Positions 23,927-35,790 are shown, counted from the first letter of the stretch. The stretch: 64,000 nucleotides of DNA from Adiantum capillus-veneris (GCA_014529385.2 CM043965.1:13786412-13850411); one strand, 5' to 3'. Made by a program: numbers and translations. Notes: a model not told the origin generated them from the sequence alone.

Positions 23927-26302
23927 GCATCTTGCTTATTCCCTTCTCTTGCACAAGATTAATTTTTCCATGCATTGACCGAGTATGCATAAAGTAGGGC
24001 CACATTAATCGGCCAGGCATTAGCACAACTTTTTCAACCTATGCATGGCACATACTCCGAGGCGAAACCTTGTCATCCTGGAGGACTCGGGCTAGGAGGG
24101 GGGGAGGCATTCTAGAGGCACTCTCAAATGCGGAACCAATGACAGAAACAACAAAAAAGGGTATGATTTTCGACTATTTTAAGGGTTGTTGTTTGATTGT
24201 GAAATTTTCTGGAGTAACCCAAGTACATATGCCCTTATATAGCATGAAGCTACATGTATATGGGGCCAAACGCCAAATCAAGCCCCTAGGTGTGTGTATA
24301 TAAGTAGAAATAGCCATTTTTCAGGAAAAATATTGGTAAAACGAAGAAATCCGGCCAAAAATATTGCATGTGAGTGTATATAATGTGTTGCGGTGATGTT
24401 TGTGATTTATTATGATTTTTGGGGATTTTTTGGGTTTGATTTGCTATTTTTCTTTTAATTTTGTTAATTTTCGGCAAAAAAACTTCAAAAATACAAAAAG
24501 CAGGTGAAAAATAGTCGTAATGAAAAAAAAATTTATGGGGATGATCAGTGACTATAGGATAACCTATGGTACAGTGGGGGTGCAATTATGAGACTGGAGC
24601 GGAAAGCATGTTTTGGCCAGGTTTTGACCGAAATGCCAAATTTCTGGTAAACAGAGCAAATGGAGTCCAAATCAAGAAATTTTTAAGCCTAAACCGCATC
24701 TCGCAAGAAGATAGGAGCACATGTCAAATTTCATGAAAAGTGGTTTGGGGACCTCCATTATAAGAAATTTTCACCCCATTTTTAGCTCATTCTCACTATT
24801 GACTTTGTGGAGAGAGCTTCTGCCACCTAGAGCGGATTGACCTTCCAGAAGCTTCTACGACGTGCACGACTACCCGACGAGCTCCAGACATGAGAGGTAG
24901 GCTCACCACCTTGAGCTTTTCGCGCATGTTTGTCATTATGTCGCGAAAACTAGCGTAGGGGTCACACACAAAGCGGGCGGTAGAGACCTACAAGTAGAGA
25001 CGGCGGCCTAACGGCTAACCCGAAAGCAACAAGACTCCATCGGCAGCTTCCCTAGTCTAGGAGATGAGTCCTGGATGGCCAAAGGCAGTAGGAAACCATC
25101 GGGAAAAACCCTAATTCCCAGAAACCCGCAAGAGGCCACCAAATGGGAAATCGGCGAAACGGCGACCAAATGCTACCAAAATTCATGGGTAGGAGCATCT
25201 CGACATGCTCGACAAGTCTATATGACCCACATGACCAAAAAGTGACCCGAAGCGGCACTAAACTTCAGAAACGGCATCAGATACACAAAACGTCAAATTG
25301 CACTTGCGGTTAAACCGCAAGTCCGTTTGCCACCAAACTTCACGAGAGTCTTTCCTAGACCATCAACAACCAAGTCCTATGGTGGTAGACCACCACAAAT
25401 CATCAAAGGTATGTAAACTCAACCCCGAGTGCTTCTAGAGCGACACATTGCCAAATGGAGCTCCGGTGAAGCCAAAGTCGACAAAAACCATACGATAAGG
25501 ATCCCCAATGGATCGGGAAGCTATGGAGATCAACATCCAGAAATTTCATCGTCAAAAAGCACTCCAAAAGTCAGAAAACGGCTCGGAGGCTCTGAAGTCC
25601 ACATAGGGAGTTATTCTCTATCCATTTGACTTTTTTGTTGAAAATAGCCTCAAAAGGGACTTAGGGGGGCCAAGGGCAAGCACTGGGAGCACCAGCAATG
25701 AAAAAATCACCAGGAGACATCCTACCCGTAGGATGTCTCAAGGGAACTTTTTGGCACAAACTCCAACATTTCTCATCCTGCACATGTTCTGAATGACATT
25801 TACAAGCTATCCACCAAGTTTCATCACATTTGGACCAAATTTGACCTCATATGCATGGAAAAACGCAAAGTTAGGGCATATAGGCAATAATGGGCCATAG
25901 ACCTACCAAATCTTGTCCAAATCCCATGAAACTTGCACAGCACATTCACCAACACATCAACAAACAATCTGTGTGGTCAGGGAGAAAAAATGATGAAATA
26001 GACATCCTACGCGTAGGATGTCTATTTGACCTTTTTGACATGCAAGGGATGATTTGTCATTCCAGATCCAATCACCTCATCATCAGGAGCCCATGTATCA
26101 AGTTTGAAGCCATTTTAATCACTTTTGACCCCCAACACCCTCAAGATGCACTTTTTGAGCCCAAAAACACCTCACAGAGCCTTACAAGCATCAAATCTTC
26201 TCCAAATTCAAATCCAAGATCATGGCCATGTTCCATAGGCGAAGGAAAACCCACAAAACAAGTTTCATGTCATTTTGATGAAAAAGACATCCTACGCGTA
26301 GA
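23927..26302 (+). other. E2 non-coding region between pol and 3' ORF
   Basis: About 2.4 kb without a supported gene, collinear with 37045-39891 in E1. It contains two TATATAA boxes (24297-24303 and 24377-24384), a short G-rich purine tract near 24098-24108 that resembles a polypurine tract, and a palindrome array at 25715-26308. This is where a separate promoter or splice acceptor for the 3' ORF would be expected. Confidence 0.65.
24297..24384 (+). promoter_or_regulatory. Candidate internal promoter for the 3' ORF
   Basis: TATATAAGTAG at 24297 and TATATAATG at 24377 lie about 2 kb before the 3' ORF. Both are kept in E1 (37406-37412 and 37487-37494). Retention in a non-coding region that is otherwise drifting suggests, but does not prove, a function. 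Spliced expression from the LTR is the alternative. Confidence 0.3.
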
Positions 26303-26308
26303 ATGACC
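25715..26308. repeat. Palindrome array at ~285-bp spacing, E2
   Basis: Copies lie at 25715-25738 (one off-centre change), 26000-26023 (perfect) and 26285-26308 (decayed at its right end), with exactly 285 bp between starts. The DNA between them is weakly similar (shared ACTTTTTGAGCCC, CAAGTTT and CATGGCCATG words), so the array looks like a diverged tandem repeat with one palindrome per unit. The ATG of the 3' ORF (26303-26305) falls within the last copy. Confidence 0.9.
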
Positions 26309-29300
26309 ATCAAGGATTATTTGGACGAAGTGGAACCCTTTGTCATTCCAGAAGGAACACTAAAGCCCACCAACACCTAGATACAAGAGGATCTGTTAGA
26401 GTCCAATGACCTAAAGATCTACCAGGGAGTGTTCAAAGACACTGAAGGCAATGTTATAGAGCTACCAATGTTGCCGAGAGAACTCAATGAGTTTGTACGA
26501 AGCAAGATGGCCGGCTACTTGGAGAAAATTGATCTCCACAACTACTTCGAAGCAATACCGGCGGGGGTAGACATCAAAAGAGTCTGGGAGTTTGTAAAAA
26601 GCATCAAAGAGGATGGAGTGGCCAAGGTAACATATTTACAAGGCAGACCAGAAACAGAGATAATAATCATTGAGCGGGTTGTAGCCCATGCACTAGACCT
26701 CTCCAATGAGGGAGACAGTGTAACAAAAAGAAGAGATGAAGTCAAGGTGTACAAAGAGAAAAAGACAAATTACACCTTTGAAGACATTGCCAACCCAAAA
26801 GTGGCAATTATGAGCCAGTTATACAACCAGTACTTTCACATGTGCACGAAGAGGCCACAGAAGTACAGGATGGCGCCAGGTGCAATTGCCACAACGTTCA
26901 CTTGGGCAATGACAAAAGGCACCCCAAAGATAATCAACTATGCGGCATATATACATGACAGCTTAGTAAAGATGGGCAACAAAAAGCCAACCTATATAGT
27001 GCCAGGAGAACTGATCACCAAGGTGGTTTATGGGGCACTACAAGCTAAAGGAAGGTGGCCTGACCCCCCATCTCAGAATGATTGGCTGAGAGTAAAAGAA
27101 GACAAGGAAGATGAGCCGCAAAGGGCACCCAGGGTGGCTACGAGATTGAAAAGACGGCTAGAGCCAATTGAAGAGGAGCAACCCGAGCAGAAGAAAGGAA
27201 AGAAGGATTTTGCTCAAGTGCCGGCCAAAGAAACAAGGTCTCAGAAAGCGGCAAGACTAGAGAGGCTGATGGAGAGTTTTCGAGTGGAGAGAGCCCTCAA
27301 GGGTGATTTAAGCGAACTCTGGAAGCCATCTCTAGAGTCTATGTCCGGATCGTCCAGAAGAGTGCAAAGGGACCGATTTGAAGATTATATCAAGAATTTC
27401 GAGATTCTTGATGCTGTAGCAAAAAACATCCCTCATGTCCCTTTCACAGAGCAGGAAGTACAACAGATAAAGCAGAAACTGTTGGATGAGCAAGAGAGCC
27501 AGGAAAGAGAAAGAAAAACAAAAGCGGACAGAGACTTAAAGGGCAAACCTGCATCTTTACCAGATAGCCCTAAATCCAGCCCACAGCCATCACCACTGCC
27601 CTCACCACCTCCTAGCAGCCCTCCACAGGAAGATAAGGAGGCTGAGGACAGACAAGAAGAAAGGCAAGCAGAAGATCAAGAGCAAAGACAAGAACCTGAG
27701 CCAAAAGAAGAGACCAAGCCTGAAACTAAGCAAAAAGGATTAGATGAGGCTTACTATGCATTTTTGGACCTGCTAGCTGCAGGCTATACGAAGGAAGAAG
27801 CCGCCACAGTCGCATTTGACTTGGCGAGGACAGGGCCTAAAGAACAGATGCAAGGCATCAGGCTAGTGGAGCTAAAAGAAATTGCTACAGACACGGTACA
27901 CCTGCACCCGCCCTCCAATGACTGGGACGTGGTGATGACAAAGCTAGCCGATTTGAGGGCACAATCCATGGCTTCAGAGAAAGAAATGACAACTCTCAAA
28001 GCCACTGAAGAAAATATCAAAATGGAAGTACATTCTCTGCAGGCACAAAGCCAAGGGCAAAAGGAGAGAGAAGCCGACCTACAGGCCAGCTTGGCAAGGG
28101 CTCTACAAAACTGCCAAGCAATGGAAGAAGAAAATCAGGAAGCAGCAAAAAGAATACAAACAGTTGAAGAAGAGTGTCAGCAGCCAGCAAGTCATTGCGA
28201 GATGCCGAGAAAGAAAGAGATAATCTGACACTACAGCTGGCAGAAGAAACGAAAAAAGTAGAGGCCATGAGTAATGCCAAGGAAAGAGCAGAGATAGAAC
28301 AAGAAGCAAGCCTGGATGAAGTCCTTGAGCTCAAGGACCAACTAAAAGTCAAAGATCAAACCATCCAGAGGCTGCGAGCATCACCTGCTAGAGTCAGAGC
28401 TACGAGCTCGACTCAAATCATTTCTGAGAGTCAACTCTACGAAGAGCAAATGCAAGAACTTTTGAAAGAATTGACTCTCGAGAAAAAGCAGAGATTGATG
28501 ATGGTTGAAGGTTCTATAGTCATGCAAACTAGAATGGAAGAGGTCCAAAAAGCCCTGCAAGAAGAAGTGGAAAGCATGAACATAAAGCTCGAGGAGGCGG
28601 AAAGAATAAACGCCGAACTTAATGACCTCCTCGTGAATATGGGCGGACAAGCTGAAGCGGAAAAGCAAACACTCCTCAGGCAAATTGAGGAGTTGAAAGG
28701 CCAGCAAGGAGGAGAGGCAGAAAGCTCAGGGCCAGCCGCCAATGAGGGCATAGACCTCAAAAATGTGGCAGATCCTGTGGACACACCTATGCAAGAGGAA
28801 ATCATAGCAGGATCCTCTCAAGAGCCACAGGATCTAACACAAGAAGAGGAGGAAAAATTGCGTAAGGCAATAGAGGAAGAGCTCAGAGAAACCACGAAGG
28901 AAGCCTTGGAGTGGGAGCAGAGGGTCTTCAAATCTATGACCATTCAAAAGATCGACGCCAGCAATCTCAGGCGCGAGTGGCTTCAACCCTCTCTCCCATA
29001 TCCATTGTTGAAATATGAGGCAGCTACAATAAACAAGCGGATCAGAGAAGAGCCAGCTATACCTCTCTACAATGCAGACACCTCAAAGCCAGAAGGAGTT
29101 AAGCTTATTGTGGATTCTCAGCCAAAGTGGAGGAAGGCTTGGCTTACAAAGTACCCACAATACCTAATCCACTGGGTAGAGGCACCTAAAAATATCAGAG
29201 ACAACCTCAGCTTCTGTCCTCTACCAAGGTTTAGGATGTGGAAGGCACATGAAATTTTGCAAAGAAGCCAACCCACTTGGCTGAACTACCCAAAGCTGTC

Positions 29301-29712
29301 GGGCGTGAAGGCAGGTGAGAGAATAAGTGTCCAATACATGGTGAAAACCCTAACGGGCGCCATAAAATTGTTCACTGGCTCGCCTGACCTTACATGCATT
29401 ATGATGAGGAAAATTTACAGAACCATCTTAGCAGTGTTCGAGACCTTCAAGCCAGGCTAGGTGACTGAATGCATCTTCTTCTTCCAGGATACATACAGAT
29501 GCGCCTATGATCTGTCAGGTCAGCCTTCCAAGGAGGTGATACATGCGCTCTATCAAAGGATCATGTTTCTACCATCCTATCACCTCCAGGCTTTTGAAGA
29601 AGCATTCTATACAGGGTTCTTCACCATGAATACGGACATTTTTGGCCCAACAATGCTGAACCTACATGCCACGTACGAATCACTACTAAAGATGCGGGAA
29701 ACGATAAGATGA
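26303..29712 (+). pseudogene. E2 3' ORF: large coiled-coil protein in the env-like position
   Basis: It starts at ATG 26303 (MTIKDYLDEVEPF). It is broken by TAG at 26379, a frameshift near 28200 and TAG at 29458, and ends TGA 29710-29712; unbroken length would be about 1,130 residues. The N-terminal ~250 residues are globular (MLPRELNEFV, NYFEAIPAGVDIKRVWEFV, YIVPGELITKVVYGAL) and vaguely recall the plant transposon-type domains of Athila ORFs. The middle is Pro/Ser/Glu-rich. Then there is a long heptad-like coiled coil (about 27960-28720), and a conserved C-terminal domain (FKSMTIQKIDASNLRREWL ... DTYRCAYDLSGQPSKEVIHA). I see no signal peptide or transmembrane segment, so an envelope role is not supported. 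It is immediately followed by the polypurine tract. Confidence 0.75.
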
Positions 29713-29749
29713 AGCAGCACATCAAAGCCATGTCGGGGACGACATGAGC

Positions 29750-29763
29750 AAGGAGGGGGGGAG
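29750..29763 (+). other. E2 polypurine tract
   Basis: AAGGAGGGGGGGAG directly precedes the 3' LTR; the same tract ends E1 (43312-43325). It primes plus-strand DNA synthesis in LTR elements. The preceding ATGTCGGGGACGACATG is itself a near-palindrome conserved in both elements. Confidence 0.9.
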
Positions 29764-30700
29764 TGTTAGAGGTTGGACACACCCCACAACAGTAACTACT
29801 TGGAGGATTATTATTTTTTGTAATTATTCATTCATTGAGGAAAACCTGATTTTTCACCTTGTAATTATTGGGACTTACAGAAGTTTCCAGATTGTATCCC
29901 AGTTTTGATAGTTAGATTGAGCAGATGGTTGATTTTGGAACTTTAGGGTTTGAAAAATTGTAAGGTATATATACCACTTTTTGACCTTAATGAAAAAACC
30001 CTTTTGTCATTTTAAAACAAGTTGGAAGTCTGTGAGTGAGCGTACTGTGTACGAGAGAGAGAGTGTGTGAGCTTCATCGTGACGCTATGTGTGCTCCGGT
30101 GGTCGGAATCGAGTGCGGAGAAGTGCAACGTGTTGCCCCCGACGAGAGCTACGCGCCAATATCTACATTGCGCGTGTACGATCCGGTTTTGCGAGCTCCT
30201 TCTACGAGCTTCATCGGGTGTTTGGGTGAGTATACGTTGTCCGATTTTGCATTGCATCATATCCACGCATTCACATTGAGTAGAACTACACATTAGGCAC
30301 TTTAGATTTCGAAAACGAAGACCTGCAGATTTCGGCCAAACATCCTACGTGTTTCTGCACCAGCTGTTTTGGGTCGGGATTTTGGTTCATAGACCTTAGG
30401 GAGAGCGATCTATTGGTATTAGTAGGGTCTCCTTCAAGTTCTATGGCTTTTCGAGATTGTTTGATGGGTGTTCGGCTCTAGACAGCGTTGTAGGAAGTTT
30501 CCTCTTATGCACTCTTGAAGGCTGTGACTTAGAAAATCGGTAGAGACGTCTGTAGGAATTAGTTAGGAGTCGGTCGAGTGTAGGTTGACACCTTATGCTT
30601 GCTTCCACGCGCCTGCAGGTCGAGATTTGTCCTTAGCTGACATTACATGTTAGGTGAGTTCTCGCTGTGCTGACGTCCGTCGCGGCGTATCCGTCCAACA
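29764..30700 (+). repeat. E2 3' LTR
   Basis: This 937-bp LTR has TGTTAGAGG...CCGTCCAACA ends. It is followed by GACTA (30701-30705), the right half of the target-site duplication in E1 gag. It contains the TATA-like box and the half palindrome (AAACATCCTACGTG near 30337). Confidence 0.95.
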
Positions 30701-31597
30701 GACTATCCTCAAGATGAAAACATTAGAGTCAACGCATATTGCATCGAGTATGGAGTTACTCATTTGATTCTTGATTGTCCTAAGAACCCAAGCAAAGGAG
30801 CAAAAACTACCTTGAACATGCTGGAAGCAGTGCCCTCCGGTGGAGGGTCAAAAAACGAGACATTAATACCTATGCAGGCAGCGACACGAGCCCAAGCTCA
30901 AAGAATGATGAACGAACCCATAATTGAAGAGCAAAAAACCGATGCCCCAAGTTCAAAAACGAAAAATCCGAGAAGCGCTTGGAAAGCTAGAAAGGCGCGT
31001 ATGAAAGCCAGGAAAGAACGAGAGCAAACGGCTCTATCCGAGGATTTAAAACACACAAAGGATATATTAGAGCGGTTAGAGGATCTAGCTAGCCTAAGCT
31101 CACACACTGCGGCAACCATAGCACCCAAGGAAATAGCATAACCCAAAAGTTCAAGATCAGGAGGATCAGTACTGGCAAACAAATGAGCAGTTAGATGCAA
31201 TTTTAAATGCTTACGAAGCCAGACTCAAAAAGAACCAAACCCAAGAGCAAAGATGGATGACTTATCCATATGCTGAAATAGAAAAACAGAGGCTGGAAAT
31301 ATGTAAAAAGATGATTGAAACAGCTCAATCTTTGATAGAAAACCCGCTTGGTAAGCCTGCAAATTGGCATGAAGTACCAGCTCCAACCCCTATCAAACCA
31401 GCTTTAGAGGAACAAGTAGAAATGAAGGAAAGACTTACGAATGCTTATGAGTCTAGGGGAGAGCCTATCATAGCGTGAAACACAATAGATGAGACAAGTG
31501 ACGGATTCCAGCCTAAAACATTGGCAGAAATGGTAAGGATTGTAACGATCTAGATGATCTGTGGAAGCAAATCCGTGAGGCCAACGAAGCTAGCAGG
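30701..31597 (+). pseudogene. gag: E1 gag, 3' part, resuming after E2
   Basis: It continues from the knuckle break with DYPQDENIRVNAYCIEYGVTHLILDC. The second knuckle has lost its second Cys (Tyr), as in the copy at 10876. Then comes the basic KNPRSAWKARKARMKARKER segment and the LEDLASL helix. A TAA near 31139, a frameshift near 31185 and a TGA near 31476 break the frame. Confidence 0.88.
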
Positions 31598-32720
31598 GTG
31601 AGTTACCACATGAACAGCACGAGAAAAGAGAAAAATGAAATCTTACCTCCTATTAAAGAATTTGAGGCAAGATCACAAATGAACTTTGATATACATTCAC
31701 AAGGGGGAGACCAGGGATCGATTAGTTCGGGGCACAGCCAACCAGAATCACTGAAAACTCTACCCTCTTACCTAGGAGAGTATGAAGCCAAGTCTGAGGT
31801 GAGATCAATCCCATCTCAAAGACTTTCTTCTAACAGAGTGATGGATTCCCAAGGGCTGATTGAGTTATTGTCCACCCCGGTGGCATGCACAATCACATTA
31901 GCCGAACTCCTAAGGTTACGACCAAACATGTTGACCACAGTAGACAAATGCCTAGAAAAATTTGGAGTGAAAGACCCCACCTCGAAGCTTCAGGAAGGGA
32001 TCAGAGAATTGGACAGGCCTCAACTAAACACTAGGCCAGTACCTTTAAACAAGGTTGGAGAGTATTGCGAGGGAGAAGATGGAAACACCACGCTACCAGT
32101 AGAATTCCAAGGAGTAGTTTCCAAAGCTATTCTTGACAGTGGAGCAGGAGTTGCTATCGCCACCAAGGAAATCTGGAAAAAATGGGGAAAACCAGCTTTG
32201 AGAGCTACCAGAATGAAATTACAATTGGCAGATGGGTTCATGGAGAAGCCTCTAGGACTCTTAGAAAAAGTGATTGTCACCTCATGCGGAATCGAGTATG
32301 AGCATACATTTGTAATAGTCAATTTCGACAAAAAAAACAATTACGAGATCATCTTGGGAAGACCATTCATGCCACAATTAAAGATGGTCCAGGATTGGGG
32401 TTACGACCACATATACCTCAGACATGCCGAGACAACAACCAAAATACACCTGAAAAACCATAGTTACAAAGATGTGAACCAGACACCGGTGAAAGAGTTT
32501 GATTCAGCTACATTAGCAGGGTCGGCCGGAACTCCCAACATGGTTAGGACAACAAAAAGAGCTATGGATGTGCAGAGCTTCACATTGTGAGAGCTTAAAA
32601 AGAGAGGAATGCGTCTTAGAAAGAGCTATTAAGGACAAGGATTATTATTCCAGAACGTTTTCCTGAAGATGCCTTGGAACCTCTAGAATGGGAACACATA
32701 CTAGCAACATTGGATGTCTG
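31598..32720 (+). pseudogene. E1 protease 1 and truncated linker
   Basis: An open frame of 330 codons (31598-32590) holds AILDSGAGVAIATKEIW (DSGA 32135-32146) and IILGRPFMPQLKMVQDW. A frameshift near 32530 and a TGA at 32588 follow. At about 32720 the sequence jumps from GGATGTCTG to GTGAGAAGCCTCAG. Compared with E2 this deletes about 765 bp of the charged linker. Confidence 0.88.
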
Positions 32721-34065
32721 GTGAGAAGCCTCAGCCGGTCTATATAGCAACTGATTTAGAGCCTGAAGAAGAAGAACTGCTAACACAACTTCTCAAGAAG
32801 TATAGAGATGTGTTTGCATGGTCCTACAAAGACCTCAAAGGAGTTGATCCATCGATATGCCAACATACAATTCCTTTGAAATCGGATGCCAAACCTAGCA
32901 AACAGTGTCCTTATACTAAATATAATGACACATTTGCTAAACGAATCAAAGAAGAGATTGAAAAGCTGATGGATGTTGAATTCATCTATGAAATTGAACA
33001 TACAGATTGGGTGTCACCCATTGTGGTTGTTCCCAAAGAGAGCGAAAAACTGCGAGTGTGTGTAAACCTCAAAAAGGTAAATGGAGCCATCATAAGGGAC
33101 AATTATCCCTTGCCGATCACAGAACATGTACTTGAGAGGGTGGTCGGGAAACGGGCTTATTCCTTTCTAGATGGGTTTTCAGGATACAACCAACTGGCAA
33201 TTGAATAGAGGATCAACACAAAACAGCGTTTGCCACAGAATGGAGAATATATGCGTATTGAGTTATGCCTTTTGGCTTAACTAATGTCCCAACTACCTTT
33301 CAAAGGTTAATGATGCATGCTTTCAAAGAATACCTGAGAATATTCTTAGAAATATACATGGATGATATTTGTGTATACTCTCTTCTACGAGAGGAACCTA
33401 AAAAAGTGTATTTTTATGGTTAAGCAAGGCTGCATCTTAGGACACATTGTCTCAAGAAATGACATAACCACAGACCTAGATAAAATCAAAGTCATAGTAG
33501 ACATTCCCAGGCCTACTAATGCGAAACAAGTGCAATCCTTCATGGGACACTGCGGATATTATCGAAGATTCATATATATGTATGCAGTCAATTTTGTTAG
33601 TCAATTTTGACTGGACTGAGGAGTGTGAAACTTCATTCCAAAAGCTGAAGGAAAACCTTGTATCATCACCTGTACTTAAAGCACCAAATTTGGAAAAGAT
33701 ATTCCATGTTCACATTGATGCATCTGCATATGCAATCGGGAGTATTCTGGCTCAACCTGGAGACAAAACAATGGATTTTCCAGTTTGTTACGCAAGCCGA
33801 AAGTTAAATAGTACGGAAAAGAAATACACAACCACTGAAAGAGAGGGATTAAGAATGATTTATGCTATAAAGAAATTTCGGCATTATTTGCTCGCAAAGA
33901 AATTTGTGTTCTTCACAGATCATCAAGCTCTTTCATATCTAGTAAATAAACCATGCAATACAGGGAGGATTGTACGTTGATTTATTATATTGCTAGAGTT
34001 TGATTTCACAGTGGTAGTCAAAAAGGATAAAACTCATCTACGGGCGGATCATCTTTCAAGGCTAC
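32721..34065 (+). pseudogene. pol: E1 reverse transcriptase and RNase H
   Basis: It has the RT motifs DWVSPIVVVP, NYPLPITEHVLERV and YSFLDGFSGYNQ, a stop near 33206, then the catalytic region [10 protein letters not shown] (33353-33382). Relative to E2, about 70 bp are missing after 33400 and a shorter segment near 33590. RNase H is almost complete: FHVHIDASAYAIGSILAQPG, CYASRKLNSTEKKYTTTERE and FFTDHQALSYLV. A TGA near 33978 falls before FDFTVVVKKDKTHLRADHLSR. Confidence 0.92.
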
Positions 34066-34179
34066 ACAACGGGGAAGCTCCTAAAGGAGTAGATGATGAC
34101 ATACCATATGCTTATCTTTTCAATAATGAAATGATACCCAAATGGTCTCAGAAAATTGTTAGCATTCTTTCCTTTAGAG

Positions 34180-35790
34180 TTAGGTTTGATAACACGGAAG
34201 ACAGATCCAAACAACAAACAATTCGACAAACAAAAAACTTACAGTTGATTGCAGGACGGCTGTATCATCTAGGATCGGATCAAATTCTACGATTATGTAT
34301 AAATCCAGAGGAATTCGAGTGTTCTCTTGAAGAAGCGCATGTCCAGGATTGTGCATTTCATTGTTCAACAGTGAAAACACACCAGAGACTGAAACAATTA
34401 GGGATTTATTGGCCAACTATGTACGCGGACACACATGCTTATGTTAACAATTGTACTATATGTAGTGCCAAACGACCAGTGGATCACGCGACATTGTTTC
34501 AAGTAAGCATTGCCCCTGCATGGAGTCAGTATATCATTGATTTCTTAACCACAAGGACGTTTCCTGAAAACATAACAAGAGCACGGAAAAGGGCTATAGA
34601 GTTGGAGGCTCGTGACTTTCAGTTAATTGGAAACCAACTCTATAAGCGAGGAAAGAACAATCAACTTAGAATCTGTGCAAGTGAAAGCGAATACCTACTG
34701 ATTCTAGAACACGCACATGGTGGAATAATTGGAGGCCATTTTTCAGGCGATAAGACGGCAAAAATTGTCTTAACTGCAGGAATATGGTGGCCTACATTGC
34801 ATATGGATGCTGAAGAGTTTGTAAAGTGTTGTGACACTTGGCAACGCACCAAGGTGCCGATAAAGAGGGATGAGATGCCACTACGACCAATGATGGGAGC
34901 AAGGGCATTTGCAAAATGGGGCATTGATTTTGTGGGACCTATTTCACCACCTGCATATCGCACCCATACCCAATATATCATTGTGGCTACGGACTATCTC
35001 ACAAAATGGGCGGAAGACAAGACAACACAAAAAGCAGATGCAAGAACCACTGCATAATTTTTATATGAAAATGTCTTTGTAAGATACGGTTTACCAATAG
35101 AAATTGTCGGTGATCGAGGGACACATTTTCTTAATGAAGTCATTGAATATCTGCTAGAGGAATTCATGGTCATACATAGAAAATCTGCTCCATATCAACC
35201 ACAGGCAAATGGACAAGCTAAGGCCACAAATAAAACACTATGCACGGTTCTCACTAAAATTGTATCACAGTCAAGAACAGACTGGGATCAGCAGTTACAC
35301 TCAACACTATGGGCATACAAGGTAGCATACAAAACATCGATAGGAATGACACTGTACAACATGGTGTTTGGCCTAAATGCTATATTACCCATAGAGTTTT
35401 TAATTCCAACTCTACGAGTAGCGAAACGCTTAGAATGGACAGGGCACGAGCTCTCTTCAAGAATAGATGATCTTGAAAAGCTAGATGAACTTCGCCTGAG
35501 AGTTGTAGCTTCGATCTATGATAAAAAGAGAAGACAAAAAGAGTTTTTTGACAAGCATGTGCGGACGAAAGATTTCAAAACAGGTGATTATGTACTTGTT
35601 TATACCTTGAAGCAACATGCCAAAAAACTTAAAAAGCGAGGGATGGGACCCTTTGTGATTAGTGACCTATCACAAAGCGGAGCTGTCAAGCTTGCTACAT
35701 TAGCAGGTGAAGAAATGCCAAATTGGATTAGTGGGTGTCGATTAAAGAAATATCACTTACCACTAACACAGGATATGCTTCAACAAATCC
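34180..35790 (+). pseudogene. int: E1 integrase with two tandem HHCC zinc modules
   Basis: Module 1 is at 34338-34463 (HVQDCAFH ... CTIC). Module 2 is at 34716-34841 (HGGIIGGH ... CDTW, its last Cys now Trp). The separation is again 378 bp. The core Asp residues are in GIDFVGPI and IVGDRGTHF (35112-35114). The position expected for catalytic Glu (35220-35222) is Lys. A TAA at 35055-35057 breaks the frame. The C-terminal domain has YVLVYTLKQHAKKLKKRGMG. The shared modules in E1 and E2 show that the duplication predates their split. Confidence 0.9.

Larger units (their letters stand above)
11493..30700 (+). mobile_element. E2: nested full-length OTA-type Ty3/gypsy element
   Basis: It has paired LTRs (11493-12433 and 29764-30700), a tRNA-Asp-like primer site, a polypurine tract and every internal region, 19.2 kb in all, which is very large for the superfamily. 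The flanks GAGTG and GACTA correspond to the target GACTG in E1 gag. About 11 differences in the first ~390 bp of the LTRs by eye make it younger than E1. Coding frames are broken by several stops (for example TGA at 14650, TGA at 16538, TAG at 16976, TAG at 26379) and frameshifts (near 15190, 16050, 19180, 21200, 23770 and 28200). It is complete in structure but not in coding capacity. Confidence 0.93.

Noticed and set aside
24098-24108. Internal G-rich purine tract as evidence of another LTR after pol
   Set aside because: No TG...CA-bounded sequence matching an LTR follows; it may be a secondary plus-strand priming site but cannot be supported further.
26303-29712. Calling the 3' ORF an envelope gene
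   Set aside because: It is in the env-like position, but no signal peptide, transmembrane helix or fusion-type segment is visible, and the protein is mostly coiled coil.
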